From Stanieria cyanosphaera PCC 7437 (GTDB lineage: Bacteria > Cyanobacteriota > Cyanobacteriia > Cyanobacteriales > Xenococcaceae), in assembly GCF_000317575.1 (NCBI RefSeq), contig NC_019765.1, positions 1 through 64,000 on the forward strand: DNA of 64,000 bases, given 5' to 3'. The stretch's first letter is position 1. Each line of letters opens with the position of its first letter. The notes beneath the pieces are model-generated. The model searched no databases. It saw only the letters and a list, made by a program, of their open reading frames with translations, and was not told the origin of the DNA. Of the stretch, positions 6,818-15,979 are shown one piece after another. Position numbers and translations under genes: made by a program.

Positions 6818-9800
6818 ATGAAAACTTTTTTCACCCGTTGGTCAATTCGCAACCCTGTAATTACTGTTGCCCTCTATATCGGGGTTCTTATCCTCTCGGT
6901 TCTTACCTTAATAATCATTCCCGTGCGAATGATGCCTTACGTTCAGAGTCCCTTGGTAGCAGTAATTACCAGAACTCCTGGTTCGTCCCCGATGGAGGTG
7001 GAAACCTATATCAGCAAACCCATCGAACAGCGAATGACTGTTCTGGATGGGGTGCGTTTTGTGCGTTCTAGTTCCCAACAGGATTTATCTCTGGTGACGG
7101 TGCAATTCGCCTGGGGTGGGGACATCGATAAAGCAGTTCGGGATGTGCAAAGTGTGATGAAATCGGCGGAGGGTGATTTGCCGATGGATGGGATCAATAC
7201 CCGTTCTTATTGGGTGTTACCCATCGATCCGTTAAACCGTCCCGTTTTAACTCTGGCACTCAAGGCTGAGGGATGGGATCGGGTAAAGCTGCGGGAGTTT
7301 GCCGATAATACCCTAGTCGATCGCCTGACTAACGTTCAGGATGTCCAATCGGTTTTTATTACAGGTGGTTATCGCCGACAGCTACAAGTAATCGTCGATC
7401 GCCAGAAGCTAGCAGCCTACGGATTATCGATTCTTCAGGTCAGAGATGCGATCGATAATAATAATGTTAGTAAGGGGGCGGGAGTTTTAACTCAAGGAGA
7501 TGAAGAAATTTTAGTAAGGGCAGACGATCGCGCTCTTAATGCTCAGGTAGTTAGGAATTATCCTATCTTGGAAAGGGAGGGGCAGATTGTTTATGTTCGA
7601 GATGTGGCAGAGGTAAAAGATACCTATGAAGAACGTCGCAGTGCTTATCGTTATAACGGCGAATCGGCATTAGCAGTTAACGTCATTCAAAAACCCGACT
7701 CTAGTTCACCGCAGGTAATTGCCAGGGTGAGAAAGGAATTAGAAAAAATCGAGTCTCAATATCCAGGTTTAGAGTTTGAAGAGGCTTATGATAACTCCTT
7801 CCTAGTCGAGCTAATTAAAGATAGCACCACAGGAGAATTATTAATTAGTGTGGCACTGGCGGGGTTAGTAATTCTGCTGTTTTTAGAGGATTTTCGGGCA
7901 ACGGCGATCGTGATGATTTCCATCCCTACAACTCTCGCTCTTTCCATGCTGCCGTTTATTCCCTTTTCCATGTCCCTCAACTCCTCAACTTTGGTGGGGA
8001 TGATGATGGCAATTGGGAAACTGGTGGATGATTCGATTATTGTCATTGACTCAATAGATCGCAAGCTTAAAGAAGGAAAAACACCCCGACAGGCAGCTAT
8101 TCAGGGGACGGGAGAAGTATTTCTCGCCAGTGCTGCTGCTAGCTGCGTGATGATTGCAGCTTTAATCCCCACCATCCTTTCAGGGGGATTGACGGGGTTG
8201 ATGTTTGCAGGGCTAATCTTACCAATGGTGTTTGCTTTTATTGCTTCGTTGGTGGTTTCCATTACCCTCATTCCCCTATTGGCAGCCTTTTTCCTCAAAC
8301 CAATCGGAGAAACAAAAGGCAATCGTAAAACATGGTTGCAATGGTTACTATCTCCCTTCCGTTTGGGTTTTCAGGCATTAGAGAAAGGTTACGGCTGGTT
8401 GTTAAATATTTGCCTGAGAAATCGGGAAATTACTCTAGCAATCGCTGCTGCCACTGTTGTGTTAGCCTTTGCTCTCTATCCCTTAGTTCCCCAAGAGATG
8501 ATGCCTCTGGGAGATTCGGGGCAGTTTGTCGCTACTATCGAATTAGAAGCAGGAGCATCTTTCGAGCGTACAGATCGAGTGGCACAGCAGTTTGAATCGA
8601 TCTTATTAGAACAGCCAGAAGTAGAAAAAGTTTCTTCTAACGTTGGTTTTGAAATTACCCGCAACAGTACCTATTTTAGTGGTTACAGCATGGGTAGCGT
8701 CAACACAGCTTCCTCTGTTGTCACCCTCAAGGATTTAAACGAACGAAACCGCGATATCTGGCAAATTATGGATGGGGTGGAGGAACAAGCCCGTAGCACT
8801 ATCCCTGGTTTACGGCGCATTGCCATCAAGGAAATGGGGGTAGACGTAATGGCTACCTCGGCAGCACCGATTCAGATTGCCGTCTACGGCGAAGATTTAG
8901 ATATTCTTTACCCTCTAGCAGATAAGGTACTAGAGATTGCTAAAGATACTCCAGGGTTAGTGATGGCGCATACCAGTTCTGCTTTAACTCAACCCGAATA
9001 TAAACTAGAGATAGATCGCCGTCGCGCTCAGGAATTGGGCTTAAATATCGAAGAAGTAGCCGAACAAGCCCGTTACGCTCTCAATGGTGGTTTTACTCGT
9101 AAATACTATAACCGTCCCAACCTCAGACAAAATTCTATCTTAGTCCGCTACCCAGAAAGCGATCGCGCCTACGGTCAGAATCTGGCAGCTACTTACATCA
9201 CCACTCCCAACGGACAGCAAGTACCTCTCAGTACCGTTGCTACTTTAAAACGGGAATATGGAGCAACTTTAATCGAACACATTAACGGTAAACGGGTAGT
9301 TTACGTCAATGGTTACTATCGTAAATCCAGTCCCGCTTCGATGGATTTATCAATGGCGATCGCCATGCGTGCGGGAGAAGAGTTAGATTTCCCTCCTGGT
9401 TACGGTTTGGATTCGATGGGGGATATGACCGATATGATGATTGAATTCGATCGCCTGCTCAAAGGTTTGATAGTTTCTATTATCTTGATTTATCTCATTC
9501 TGGTAATTCAATTCGGTTCGTTTATTCAACCCCTGGTAATGATGCTTTCGATTCCCCTACAGTTAATTGGGGTATTTGGTGCATTATTACTAGCTCAACA
9601 AACCCTCTCATCCGTATCCATTCTGGGAATTATCATTCTTTCTGGTATTTCCGTATCTGCTGCCATTCTGCTACTGGAATTAATCCTTACCAAGCGGGAA
9701 GAAGGAGTACCCAGAGCCGAAGCCATACGCCAAGCTGCACCAGTGCGACTCAAAGCCATCTTTATGACTACCCTAACCACCATGATTGTGATTGTGCGAC

Positions 9801-9991
9801 TGGCTTTTTATCCCGAAACGGGCATGGATGCTTATTCTCCCATTGCCACAGTGGTTTTAGGTGGACTAACAGTTTCTACCCTGCTGACTCTGATTGTGAT
9901 TCCCATCGTTTATACCTTTGTTGATGATATTACTCAAAGTTTGAGTGAATTAAGGAAGATGAAACGTTCTACTCGTAAACAGCTATCTTAA
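6818..9991 (+). CDS. RND-family efflux pump (AcrB/CusA-like)
   Basis: About 1,057 residues from the ATG at 6818 (MKTFFTRWSIRNPV), chosen because pumps of this family begin with such a short amphipathic stretch; the frame is open back to an ATG at 6773. Twelve-helix RND architecture: first helix from about 16, periplasmic porter loops, helix 4 motif GKLVDDSIIVIDS with the acidic pair near residues 404-405, a second half starting with ITLAIAAATV and a final cluster ending VYTFVDD. The DD pair is the proton-relay type of HAE pumps, while context is that of metal pumps, so the substrate is not certain. No outer-membrane channel gene is in the window. Confidence 0.9.
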   Translation: MKTFFTRWSIRNPVITVALYIGVLILSVLTLIIIPVRMMPYVQSPLVAVITRTPGSSPMEVETYISKPIEQRMTVLDGVRFVRSSSQQDLSLVTVQFAWGGDIDKAVRDVQSVMKSAEGDLPMDGINTRSYWVLPIDPLNRPVLTLALKAEGWDRVKLREFADNTLVDRLTNVQDVQSVFITGGYRRQLQVIVDRQKLAAYGLSILQVRDAIDNNNVSKGAGVLTQGDEEILVRADDRALNAQVVRNYPILEREGQIVYVRDVAEVKDTYEERRSAYRYNGESALAVNVIQKPDSSSPQVIARVRKELEKIESQYPGLEFEEAYDNSFLVELIKDSTTGELLISVALAGLVILLFLEDFRATAIVMISIPTTLALSMLPFIPFSMSLNSSTLVGMMMAIGKLVDDSIIVIDSIDRKLKEGKTPRQAAIQGTGEVFLASAAASCVMIAALIPTILSGGLTGLMFAGLILPMVFAFIASLVVSITLIPLLAAFFLKPIGETKGNRKTWLQWLLSPFRLGFQALEKGYGWLLNICLRNREITLAIAAATVVLAFALYPLVPQEMMPLGDSGQFVATIELEAGASFERTDRVAQQFESILLEQPEVEKVSSNVGFEITRNSTYFSGYSMGSVNTASSVVTLKDLNERNRDIWQIMDGVEEQARSTIPGLRRIAIKEMGVDVMATSAAPIQIAVYGEDLDILYPLADKVLEIAKDTPGLVMAHTSSALTQPEYKLEIDRRRAQELGLNIEEVAEQARYALNGGFTRKYYNRPNLRQNSILVRYPESDRAYGQNLAATYITTPNGQQVPLSTVATLKREYGATLIEHINGKRVVYVNGYYRKSSPASMDLSMAIAMRAGEELDFPPGYGLDSMGDMTDMMIEFDRLLKGLIVSIILIYLILVIQFGSFIQPLVMMLSIPLQLIGVFGALLLAQQTLSSVSILGIIILSGISVSAAILLLELILTKREEGVPRAEAIRQAAPVRLKAIFMTTLTTMIVIVRLAFYPETGMDAYSPIATVVLGGLTVSTLLTLIVIPIVYTFVDDITQSLSELRKMKRSTRKQLS

Positions 9992-10082
9992 AGTAGAATC
10001 TTAATCTGCTTTTTGACTCCTATTGGACTGGGGAATTCAAGATAAAAATTTCACACACAAATAACTATCAATTGAATCAATA

Positions 10083-10661
10083 ATGTCAAAACTACTATCT
10101 AAAATAACTATTACTTCAATTGCGATTGCCAGTGCGCTCGGCGGAGCTTATTATTTAACTTCCAGTCAGGGAGTTAATCAAACTTTGAGCGATAACAATT
10201 CAGTAGTTGCTCAAAATATAAATACCGCTACTTTAGTTAGCGTTTGGGATCGAGAAACCGAGCCAGATTTCTCTGGAACTAGAAAAATGACCGTATATCG
10301 CAGCCCTTCCTGTGGTTGTTGTGGTATCTGGGTAGAACACGCCGAAAAACATGGTTTCAAAATTGAGGATATTAAAACTGAAGAGATGGAAGCTCTCAAG
10401 CAAAAACATAATGTTCCAGCAGAACTAGCCTCCTGTCACACCACTATCATCGATGGCTACGTCATGGAAGGACATATCCCTGCCGATGATATCAAACGTT
10501 TCTTAGCCGAAAAACCAGACGATCTGATTGGATTGGCAGTGCCAGGAATGCCCATCGGTACGCCAGGAATGGAAGCAAAAGATATCAAACAACCATTTCA
10601 AGTATTGGCATTTAATGACAAGGGAGAAGTCAAGGTATTTAAAGAATACCAATCTTATTGA
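10083..10661 (+). CDS. DUF411 periplasmic metal-binding protein
   Basis: 192 residues. An N-terminal signal or anchor helix (about 7-27) is followed by a DUF411 domain: thioredoxin-like start MTVYRSPSCGCCGIW with C77, C79 and C80, then C118-H119 (ASCHTTIIDGY), the EGHIPADDI histidine H131 and the VPGMPIGTPGME methionine loop. DUF411 proteins are linked to copper handling and resistance. It lies 91 bp after the pump gene and 29 bp before the multicopper oxidase gene, so the pair is probably co-transcribed. It may pass copper to the oxidase; this is inference. Confidence 0.85.
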   Translation: MSKLLSKITITSIAIASALGGAYYLTSSQGVNQTLSDNNSVVAQNINTATLVSVWDRETEPDFSGTRKMTVYRSPSCGCCGIWVEHAEKHGFKIEDIKTEEMEALKQKHNVPAELASCHTTIIDGYVMEGHIPADDIKRFLAEKPDDLIGLAVPGMPIGTPGMEAKDIKQPFQVLAFNDKGEVKVFKEYQSY

Positions 10662-10690
10662 ATTAAAAAGGTTCTCTAACCGAATTAATT

Positions 10691-12157
10691 ATGGTTAAAT
10701 TCAACCGTCGCCAATTTATTGCTTTGGGTGCTGTTGGTACTGGTGCAGCTTTAGTCGGTAGTTGGTTGCGTCGAGATATTTCAGATCGATCTGTAACTTC
10801 TGCACCAGTTAATTCTGCACCCCTATATCAAAGCAGCAATGGATTACTCGAACTAGACCTAGAAGCCAGCGAACGTTTGGTAAATCTGGGCGATCGCCAA
10901 GCAAATCTTTTGACTTATAATGGGCAAATTCCCGCACCCCGTTTAGAAGCAAAGCCTGGGGATAAAGTTCGCATCCATTTTACTAATAACCTCGAACAGC
11001 CGACGAATATTCACTATCACGGCTTACATATTCCTATTACGGGCAACGCAGATAATGTTTTCCTGAAAATAGAACCAGGAGCAAAACTAACCTACGAATT
11101 TCAAATCCCTAATAATCATCCATCGGGTACATTCTGGTATCATCCTCACTTACACGGATTAGTAGCAGAACAACTATTTGGTGGATTGGCTGGTTTATTT
11201 ATCGTGCGGGGTGAGGGTGATGAAATTCCCGAATTAAAAGCAGCCCAAGAAGAATTTTTAGTATTACAGGACTTTTCTATTGACGATCGCGGAAGACGTT
11301 CGGACTCGGCACATATGTCTCTAATGATGGGTAGGGAGGGAGAGATAATTACTGCGAATGGGCAAGTAAATCCAAGTATTAGCCTAACTCAAAACGGATT
11401 ACTGTGCTTACGCATTCTCAATGCTTCTCCTTCTCGTTTTTACAGGTTAGCCCTAGAAGACCATGCTTTCTACCACATTGCTACCGATGGCAATAATTTG
11501 AACGAGCCTGTAGAAGTCGATGAATTACTACTGACACCAGGACAACGAGCCGATATTTTGGTCAGAGGAGAAAAAGAGTCGGGACAGTACCGCTTACTCA
11601 ATTTACCCTATGACCGAGGCAGTATGGGCATGATGGGTGGTGGCATGATGGGCGGTAGGGGAATGATGGGCAGCAACCCAGATGAGGCGATCGCTTTAGC
11701 CACAGTCAATTATACTTCTGCTGTTGAGTCTGTAGCCTTGCCCACAAAACTAAATTCGATTGACCTATTACCCGAACCCCAAACAGTAAGACGCTTTGAG
11801 ATTAATCACGGTATGACTCCTGGGGTGGGTATGGCTTTTTTAATTAATGGTGAATACTATCAGGGCGATCGCGCCGATACTCAAGTTAAACTCAACACCG
11901 TAGAAGATTGGGAACTAATCAATACAGGAGTAATGGATCATCCTTTTCACATTCACGGAAATGCTTTTCAGGTTATCAGTCGCAACGGGGCTGCGGAATC
12001 GTTACTTGCCTGGCGAGATACAGTGTTAGTTAAGAGGGGAGAAACCGTGCGCATTCGTATTCCTTTTAACGATTTTACAGGTAAAACTGTCTATCATTGT
12101 CATGTTCTCGACCATGAAGATTTGGGTATGATGGGCAATTTGATAATTGAAGCTTGA
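10691..12157 (+). CDS. Multicopper oxidase, CueO/CopA-like, Tat-exported
   Basis: 488 residues. A twin-arginine signal (NRRQFIALG, hydrophobic core to about 25) is followed by three cupredoxin domains. Copper ligands are visible: HYHG (H108, H110), HPHLHG (H151, H153, H155), HPFHIHG and HCHVLDHEDLGMM at the C-terminus (T1 Cys 470). A Met-rich loop (MGMMGGGMMGGRGMMG, about 312-327) resembles that of cuprous oxidases, which oxidise Cu(I) to less toxic Cu(II) in the periplasm. It closes the metal island. Export folded through Tat fits copper loading in the cytoplasm. Confidence 0.93.
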   Translation: MVKFNRRQFIALGAVGTGAALVGSWLRRDISDRSVTSAPVNSAPLYQSSNGLLELDLEASERLVNLGDRQANLLTYNGQIPAPRLEAKPGDKVRIHFTNNLEQPTNIHYHGLHIPITGNADNVFLKIEPGAKLTYEFQIPNNHPSGTFWYHPHLHGLVAEQLFGGLAGLFIVRGEGDEIPELKAAQEEFLVLQDFSIDDRGRRSDSAHMSLMMGREGEIITANGQVNPSISLTQNGLLCLRILNASPSRFYRLALEDHAFYHIATDGNNLNEPVEVDELLLTPGQRADILVRGEKESGQYRLLNLPYDRGSMGMMGGGMMGGRGMMGSNPDEAIALATVNYTSAVESVALPTKLNSIDLLPEPQTVRRFEINHGMTPGVGMAFLINGEYYQGDRADTQVKLNTVEDWELINTGVMDHPFHIHGNAFQVISRNGAAESLLAWRDTVLVKRGETVRIRIPFNDFTGKTVYHCHVLDHEDLGMMGNLIIEA

Positions 12158-12306
12158 TAGTGCTATCTGGGAAAAATTTAATAATACCTGGAATCAAAGA
12201 CGCTAGTACATAATACCTATCCAGATTAATCCCAGATAATTACCATTATCACTGTTACACTAAAATTACACTAAATTAGAAACAAGCGATCCGTTCGAGA
12301 AAACCT

Positions 12307-12336
12307 CTACAATAAAGAAATAATTCTGTAATGTAG
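12307..12336 (+). promoter_or_regulatory. Possible VapB operator over the vapB start
   Basis: CTACAAT at 12307-12313 and AATGTAG at 12330-12336 form a 6-of-7 inverted repeat ending just before the ATG. Antitoxins of this type usually bind such a site to repress their own operon. The short direct repeat TTACACTAAA occurs just upstream (about 12253-12275). Confidence 0.35.
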
Positions 12337-12338
12337 AA

Positions 12339-12587
12339 ATGGCGATTAATATTAAAAACGTTGAAGCAGATAGACTGGCTAGGGAATTAAGCGAAATAAC
12401 TGGAGAAACAATCACAGAAGCTGTAATTAAATCTTTGGCTGAAAGACTAGAAAGGGAAAAAAATAAACAAATTACTCCTTTGCCTTTACAACAAGAACTA
12501 CTAAATATTGCTCAACGGTATCAAACCCTGCCGACTTTAGATAACCGAACAGAGGAAGAAATTTTGGGTTACAACGATGGTTATTGA
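12339..12587 (+). CDS. vapB: VapB-family antitoxin
   Basis: 82 residues. The pattern IKNVEADRLARELSEITGETITEAVIKSLAERLERE is the Rv0623/PSK-type VapB N-terminus, a ribbon-helix-helix or AbrB-like DNA-binding part, and the acidic tail ending EEEILGYNDGY is the toxin-binding region. The stop overlaps the start of the vapC remnant, as usual in vapBC operons. Since the toxin gene is broken, this antitoxin no longer has a cognate partner here. Confidence 0.85.
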   Translation: MAINIKNVEADRLARELSEITGETITEAVIKSLAERLEREKNKQITPLPLQQELLNIAQRYQTLPTLDNRTEEEILGYNDGY

Positions 12588-12918
12588 TACGAGTGCGATT
12601 ATAGCGATTCTTAATCTTGAACCTGAAGCAACTATCTTAGCTGATGCAATCGCTTCGGACTCAGTTCGTCTTATGTCTATGGGAACTGCCTTAGAACTAT
12701 CAATAATAGTCAAGGCGAGAAAATAAGAAGCTGGAATTAGAGAATTAGATTTCTTTTTATATAAAGCAGCCATTAATTTAGTCAATTTTGATGAAAATCA
12801 ACTAAAAATAGCTCGTTATGCTTTTGAGAATTATGGTAAAGGCAGAAATCCCGCCAGTTTAAATTTTGGTGATTGTTTTGCTTATGCTCTTAGTAAAACT
12901 TCTGGACAACCGCTCTTA

Positions 12919-13060
12919 AGAACTTAGACAAGATAGGATAAAGTTAGACAAACTTAGACACTATCTTGATGTCTTATTTCTGCTTCAATCAGAGTCACTG
13001 AAACCTAAGTTTCTGTAACCTACTCTGTCCACAGACTGTAACGGTAGAGCTTACCGCCAA
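12919..13060 (-). ncRNA. Probable TnpB omegaRNA region
   Basis: TnpB guide RNAs overlap the 3' end of tnpB and run to the element's end. Here that is from about 13060 down to 12919 on the minus strand, and the guide would be the flanking vapC DNA just beyond 12919. I place it by family rule and position, not by a fold I could verify. Confidence 0.35.
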
Positions 13061-14110
13061 GTTCGCTAGGTTATAACTAGCGTTTAAATCTCTGTCACAA
13101 CTAAATCCACAAGGACAGTTAAAGACTCTCTCAGATAACTTGAGAGTCTTTTTAATAGCTCCGCAACTAGAGCAAGTTTTACTACTGGGATAAAAAGTTC
13201 CAATAGTAGTATGAACTGTGCGATACCAATTCGATTTGTAAGCGACCTGTCGCTTGAATTCATAGAATCCACCGTTAGCTATTGCTCTAGCTAGGTTGTG
13301 GTTCTTCAGCATATTAGACACTTTTAGGTCTTCTGTAACTACTTCACCGTGGTTCTTAGTTAAGTAGCTAGTTAACTTATGTAAGATGTCTTGACGAATG
13401 CTAGCAACACGATAATGTTGTTTAGCTATTCTGAGTTTAGTTTTCTCACGATTCTTACTTCCTTTGACTTGTCTTGAAAGCTTTCTCTGTAAGCGTTTAA
13501 GTTTCTTATCTGCCTGTTTATAATGTTTTGGGGAGTCTACTTGAAATCCTGTTGATAAAGTTGCCAGTGCTTTAATACCGAGGTCTACACCTACTACTTG
13601 CTGCGGTTTGTTAGAGATAGGTAATTTTTCAGCCTCTATCTTAAAAGCAATAAACCAACGACCTGCTCTACAACTAATTACACAGTTCTTAGCTCGCATA
13701 ACAGGCATCTTTTCATAGGTTTTGACCCAACCAAAGATAGGTAATTTAATCCGATTCTTACTAATCTGGATATTACCTTCTAAGTAAAAAGAGTCTTTAA
13801 TTCCTTTCTTTTTAAAGCGTGGGAATTTAGCTATCTTTTTCTTCCATCTATCTCTAGCGACAACTAAATCTCTTAAAGCTTGTTGAGGAGAGCATTTAGA
13901 GACCTCATAGTACCAATCATTAACACTTTTAACTTCGGCTACTAATTTCTTATGTAGGTCAATAGCTGAAGACCATTTAGACTTATTTTCAATCTCGTCT
14001 TTTATAATAGAAAGTCCCCAATTCCAGCTATGACGGCGCACACCAGCGTGTTTCTTGGCTAAAGTCTTCTGCTTATTATTAAAGTCTAATTCTGTCTTCC
14101 AAGTAATCAC
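12995..14110 (-). CDS. tnpB: TnpB RNA-guided nuclease
   Basis: 371 residues from a GTG that overlaps the tnpA stop by 4 bases. The RuvC active site looks intact: D176 (GVDLGIKALA), E260 (VVTEDLKV) and the DRDLNAS aspartates at 339/341; the zinc finger has C313, C316, C332 and C334. TnpB is the RNA-guided DNA endonuclease ancestral to Cas12; in IS607 and IS605 elements it cuts the donor site to keep the element in place. Length is normal for the family, so the protein is probably active. Expressed with tnpA by translational overlap. Confidence 0.93.
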   Translation of the reverse strand: MITWKTELDFNNKQKTLAKKHAGVRRHSWNWGLSIIKDEIENKSKWSSAIDLHKKLVAEVKSVNDWYYEVSKCSPQQALRDLVVARDRWKKKIAKFPRFKKKGIKDSFYLEGNIQISKNRIKLPIFGWVKTYEKMPVMRAKNCVISCRAGRWFIAFKIEAEKLPISNKPQQVVGVDLGIKALATLSTGFQVDSPKHYKQADKKLKRLQRKLSRQVKGSKNREKTKLRIAKQHYRVASIRQDILHKLTSYLTKNHGEVVTEDLKVSNMLKNHNLARAIANGGFYEFKRQVAYKSNWYRTVHTTIGTFYPSSKTCSSCGAIKKTLKLSERVFNCPCGFSCDRDLNASYNLANLAVSSTVTVCGQSRLQKLRFQ

Positions 14111-14715
14111 TTTAACTCGTCCGCTACTTGCTTTAATTGATTAACTATCTGTTTATTCTTATGGCTTCTCGACCCGTAAAGCCTTGCTGAGAACACAGTT
14201 ATTATTTCAATTACATCTGCTGCTAAATCTTCTTCATAGGTAGAGTCCTCGGAGCGATTGATAATTATCACTTCTGTTCCGAATATCTCGCATAGAGTAA
14301 AAATAAGCTCACTGCCAAATCGTAATAATCGGTCTTTATGTGTAATAACTAATCGTTCTATTTGGTACGAGCAAAGAAGTTTAATTAATTTTATTAGTCC
14401 TTTCTTTCTGTAGTTTAGACCTGAACCTAAGTCTTGGATGACTTCATAAGACCAACCATGCTTTGCGCAATAAGCTTCTAGTACTAACACTTGTCGTTTT
14501 AAGTCTTCCTTTTGGTCTGAGCTAGAGACTCTAGCGTAAGCGACTGTTAAAGAAGCATCATGTTTATTACCGAGCAATGAAGATACTTCAAAGCGTCTAT
14601 GACCACCTTCGGTTCTAATTGCTTTGATTTTTCCTTCATTTTCCCAACGTCTTATTGTCTTGGTAGAGACACCAAGTAATTGAGCAGCTTCAGTAACAGT
14701 TAATAAGTTGGACAT
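14107..14715 (-). CDS. tnpA: IS607-type serine recombinase (transposase)
   Basis: 202 residues. A MerR-like helix-turn-helix forms the N-terminus (LTVTEAAQLLGVSTKTIRRWENEG), followed by a small serine-recombinase domain with the nucleophile in VAYARVSSSDQ (S64-S66) and the arginines of LVITHKDRLLRFG. This N-terminal HTH order defines IS607 transposases. It works as a serine recombinase that moves the element through a circular form. It is followed directly by tnpB, overlapping by 4 bases. Confidence 0.93.
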   Translation of the reverse strand: MSNLLTVTEAAQLLGVSTKTIRRWENEGKIKAIRTEGGHRRFEVSSLLGNKHDASLTVAYARVSSSDQKEDLKRQVLVLEAYCAKHGWSYEVIQDLGSGLNYRKKGLIKLIKLLCSYQIERLVITHKDRLLRFGSELIFTLCEIFGTEVIIINRSEDSTYEEDLAADVIEIITVFSARLYGSRSHKNKQIVNQLKQVADELK

Positions 14716-15001
14716 AGACCAAGTATAACATAAATTTATGTCTATGATTGTCTAACTATGTCCAATTATTTAAGTTCTGCTGGTTGCCCTTATTGTTCAA
14801 AGGTAATGATTTTAACCAAACTGATGTTTCAGTAGCAGTTGAATTTTAGTTAAAAAAAGTCTAAGTAATCGCCCTTCCTCTAACATTTAAAAACATCAAA
14901 TCTTAAAGGCAGATGAGCGATCTCGAAGCTAATTGCGATTCAACTCTCTTGTCAAATGATATTAAAATAATGTCAGTTGACAGTAACGGAATTTTTAGTT
15001 A

Positions 15002-15463
15002 GTGTTCGTCTGGGGTATCTGTTCTCAAAAGTATCGAGCATCAGCGTTTTCTGGTATAGGTGGGTTATATATCCCTGGTAGGTGGCATCCTCAAGGACAT
15101 AAGATTGTTTACACTGCTGAAAGTTTGGCACTAGCATCTTTAGAAATCTTCGTTCATCTCGAAAGCAATCGCGTTTCTTTAGTTGCCATCAAAGCTGGGA
15201 TGAGCGATGAGGTAGAAATTGAAGAGATTGAACCATCACAACTGCCAGATAATTGGCAAGACACATCATCCTATCCTCTCTTGCAAGAGATGGGACGAGA
15301 TTGGCTAACATCTCTCAGAATACCAATTCTGAAAGTTCCTTGCTCCATAGTGCCAGTAGAGTATAATTATTTGCTCAATCCCCAACCTTCTAAGTTGAAA
15401 GTAGTATTAGAATCATCGATGAAGTTTAAATTCGACCGCCGAATGTGGAAGAGTGATTTGTAA
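15002..15463 (+). CDS. RES-domain protein, probable NAD+-degrading toxin
   Basis: 153 residues from a GTG. The family pattern is clear: ICSQKYRASAFSGIGGLYIPGRWHPQGHKIVYTAESLALASLEIFVHLES, with the Arg (GRW), Tyr (VYTAES) and Glu/Ser residues used by RES toxins to degrade NAD+. RES genes are normally preceded by a Xre-type antitoxin gene; between the vapC remnant and this start there are only 150 bases with no such gene. It ends with TAATG overlapping the next gene, so that protein could be a partner, though it does not resemble a Xre antitoxin. Confidence 0.85.
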   Translation: MFVWGICSQKYRASAFSGIGGLYIPGRWHPQGHKIVYTAESLALASLEIFVHLESNRVSLVAIKAGMSDEVEIEEIEPSQLPDNWQDTSSYPLLQEMGRDWLTSLRIPILKVPCSIVPVEYNYLLNPQPSKLKVVLESSMKFKFDRRMWKSDL

Positions 15464-15954
15464 TGGCTAGAAAAATTAACAAAAAATGTCTTCACTGTGC
15501 TGGGTTGGATATTGAATCAGCCAGCGAAATTCATGGCGAATTGGGTGATGGCTGTTGGAATCCCAAAATTTGTCGCCGTCGTCGCTCTCATTACCGTAAT
15601 CGAGTCGAAAATAACGCTAAACGCAGACAGGCTAGGAAGTTAGGTGGCACTTCTAGAAAAATCTCTGTTACGGTAGAGCAGCCGATTGTAGCAATGGTGA
15701 CTTTTTACAAGCAAGAACGTAAGGATGCACTCTTACACGCAGTTTCGGCAGCAGTTTGGCAGGGGGATACGCAACTTGCTGTTATCGAACCAGTGCACTG
15801 TCTGGGCTGGACTCCTCGGCAGGTGAGGACTTATTTGGAGCGAGTTTTGGTTAAATTAAATGAGGAGTATAGAATTGATAATTTTGCTCAAATGTTAACT
15901 AAACATCCTACAGAATGTCCTATTGAAGCTTGTCCGCTAGCTAGCTCAAATTAA
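15463..15954 (+). CDS. Conserved cyanobacterial plasmid-type protein, unknown function
   Basis: 163 residues, not recognised with confidence. The N-terminus has a cysteine-rich, possibly zinc-binding segment (CLHCAG, CWNPKIC) followed by a very basic stretch (RRRRSHYRNRVENNAKRRQARK); the remainder is a mixed alpha/beta domain with LGWTPRQVRTYLERVL and a CPIEACPL end. Basic plus Cys-rich parts suggest nucleic-acid binding. Its ATG overlaps the RES gene stop, giving translational coupling with the toxin, and the next gene follows by 25 bp. Confidence 0.6.
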   Translation: MARKINKKCLHCAGLDIESASEIHGELGDGCWNPKICRRRRSHYRNRVENNAKRRQARKLGGTSRKISVTVEQPIVAMVTFYKQERKDALLHAVSAAVWQGDTQLAVIEPVHCLGWTPRQVRTYLERVLVKLNEEYRIDNFAQMLTKHPTECPIEACPLASSN

Positions 15955-15979
15955 AAGTTAAGTATAGAGATTAAATAAC

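Larger units (their letters stand above)
12919..14778 (-). mobile_element. IS607-family element (tnpA + tnpB)
   Basis: The element separates the two halves of vapC. Its ends share AGAACTTA (12919-12926) and the inverted TAAGTTCT (14771-14778), and both ends hold several TAGACA copies (left: three TTAGACA within 12924-12960; right: GTTAGACA and ATAGACA inverted), which look like recombinase binding sites. No target duplication is evident, as expected for IS607. It carries an IS607-type serine recombinase and a complete TnpB. Confidence 0.85.
12577..14849 (+). pseudogene. vapC: vapC toxin gene, broken by a stop codon and by an IS607-type insertion
   Basis: The PIN-domain toxin starts at 12577 (MVIDTSAIIAIL, overlapping vapB by 11 bp). 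Codon 50 is TAA (12724-12726); after it the frame goes on with GIRELDFFLYKAAINLVNFD and NFGDCFAYALSKTSGQPLL, the conserved second half with the PIN acidic residues. At about 12918 the reading stops at the mobile element. Beyond that element, 14787-14849 encodes PLLFKGNDFNQTD and the rest of the C-terminus to a TAG. The gene is therefore inactivated twice. The PLL codons occur on both sides, so the insertion point is uncertain by about a dozen bases. Confidence 0.9.

Noticed and set aside
14107-14715. A MerR metal regulator for the dyads at 254-290 and 1147-1178
   Set aside because: The MerR-like HTH is fused to a serine-recombinase domain; this is the IS607-type transposase.
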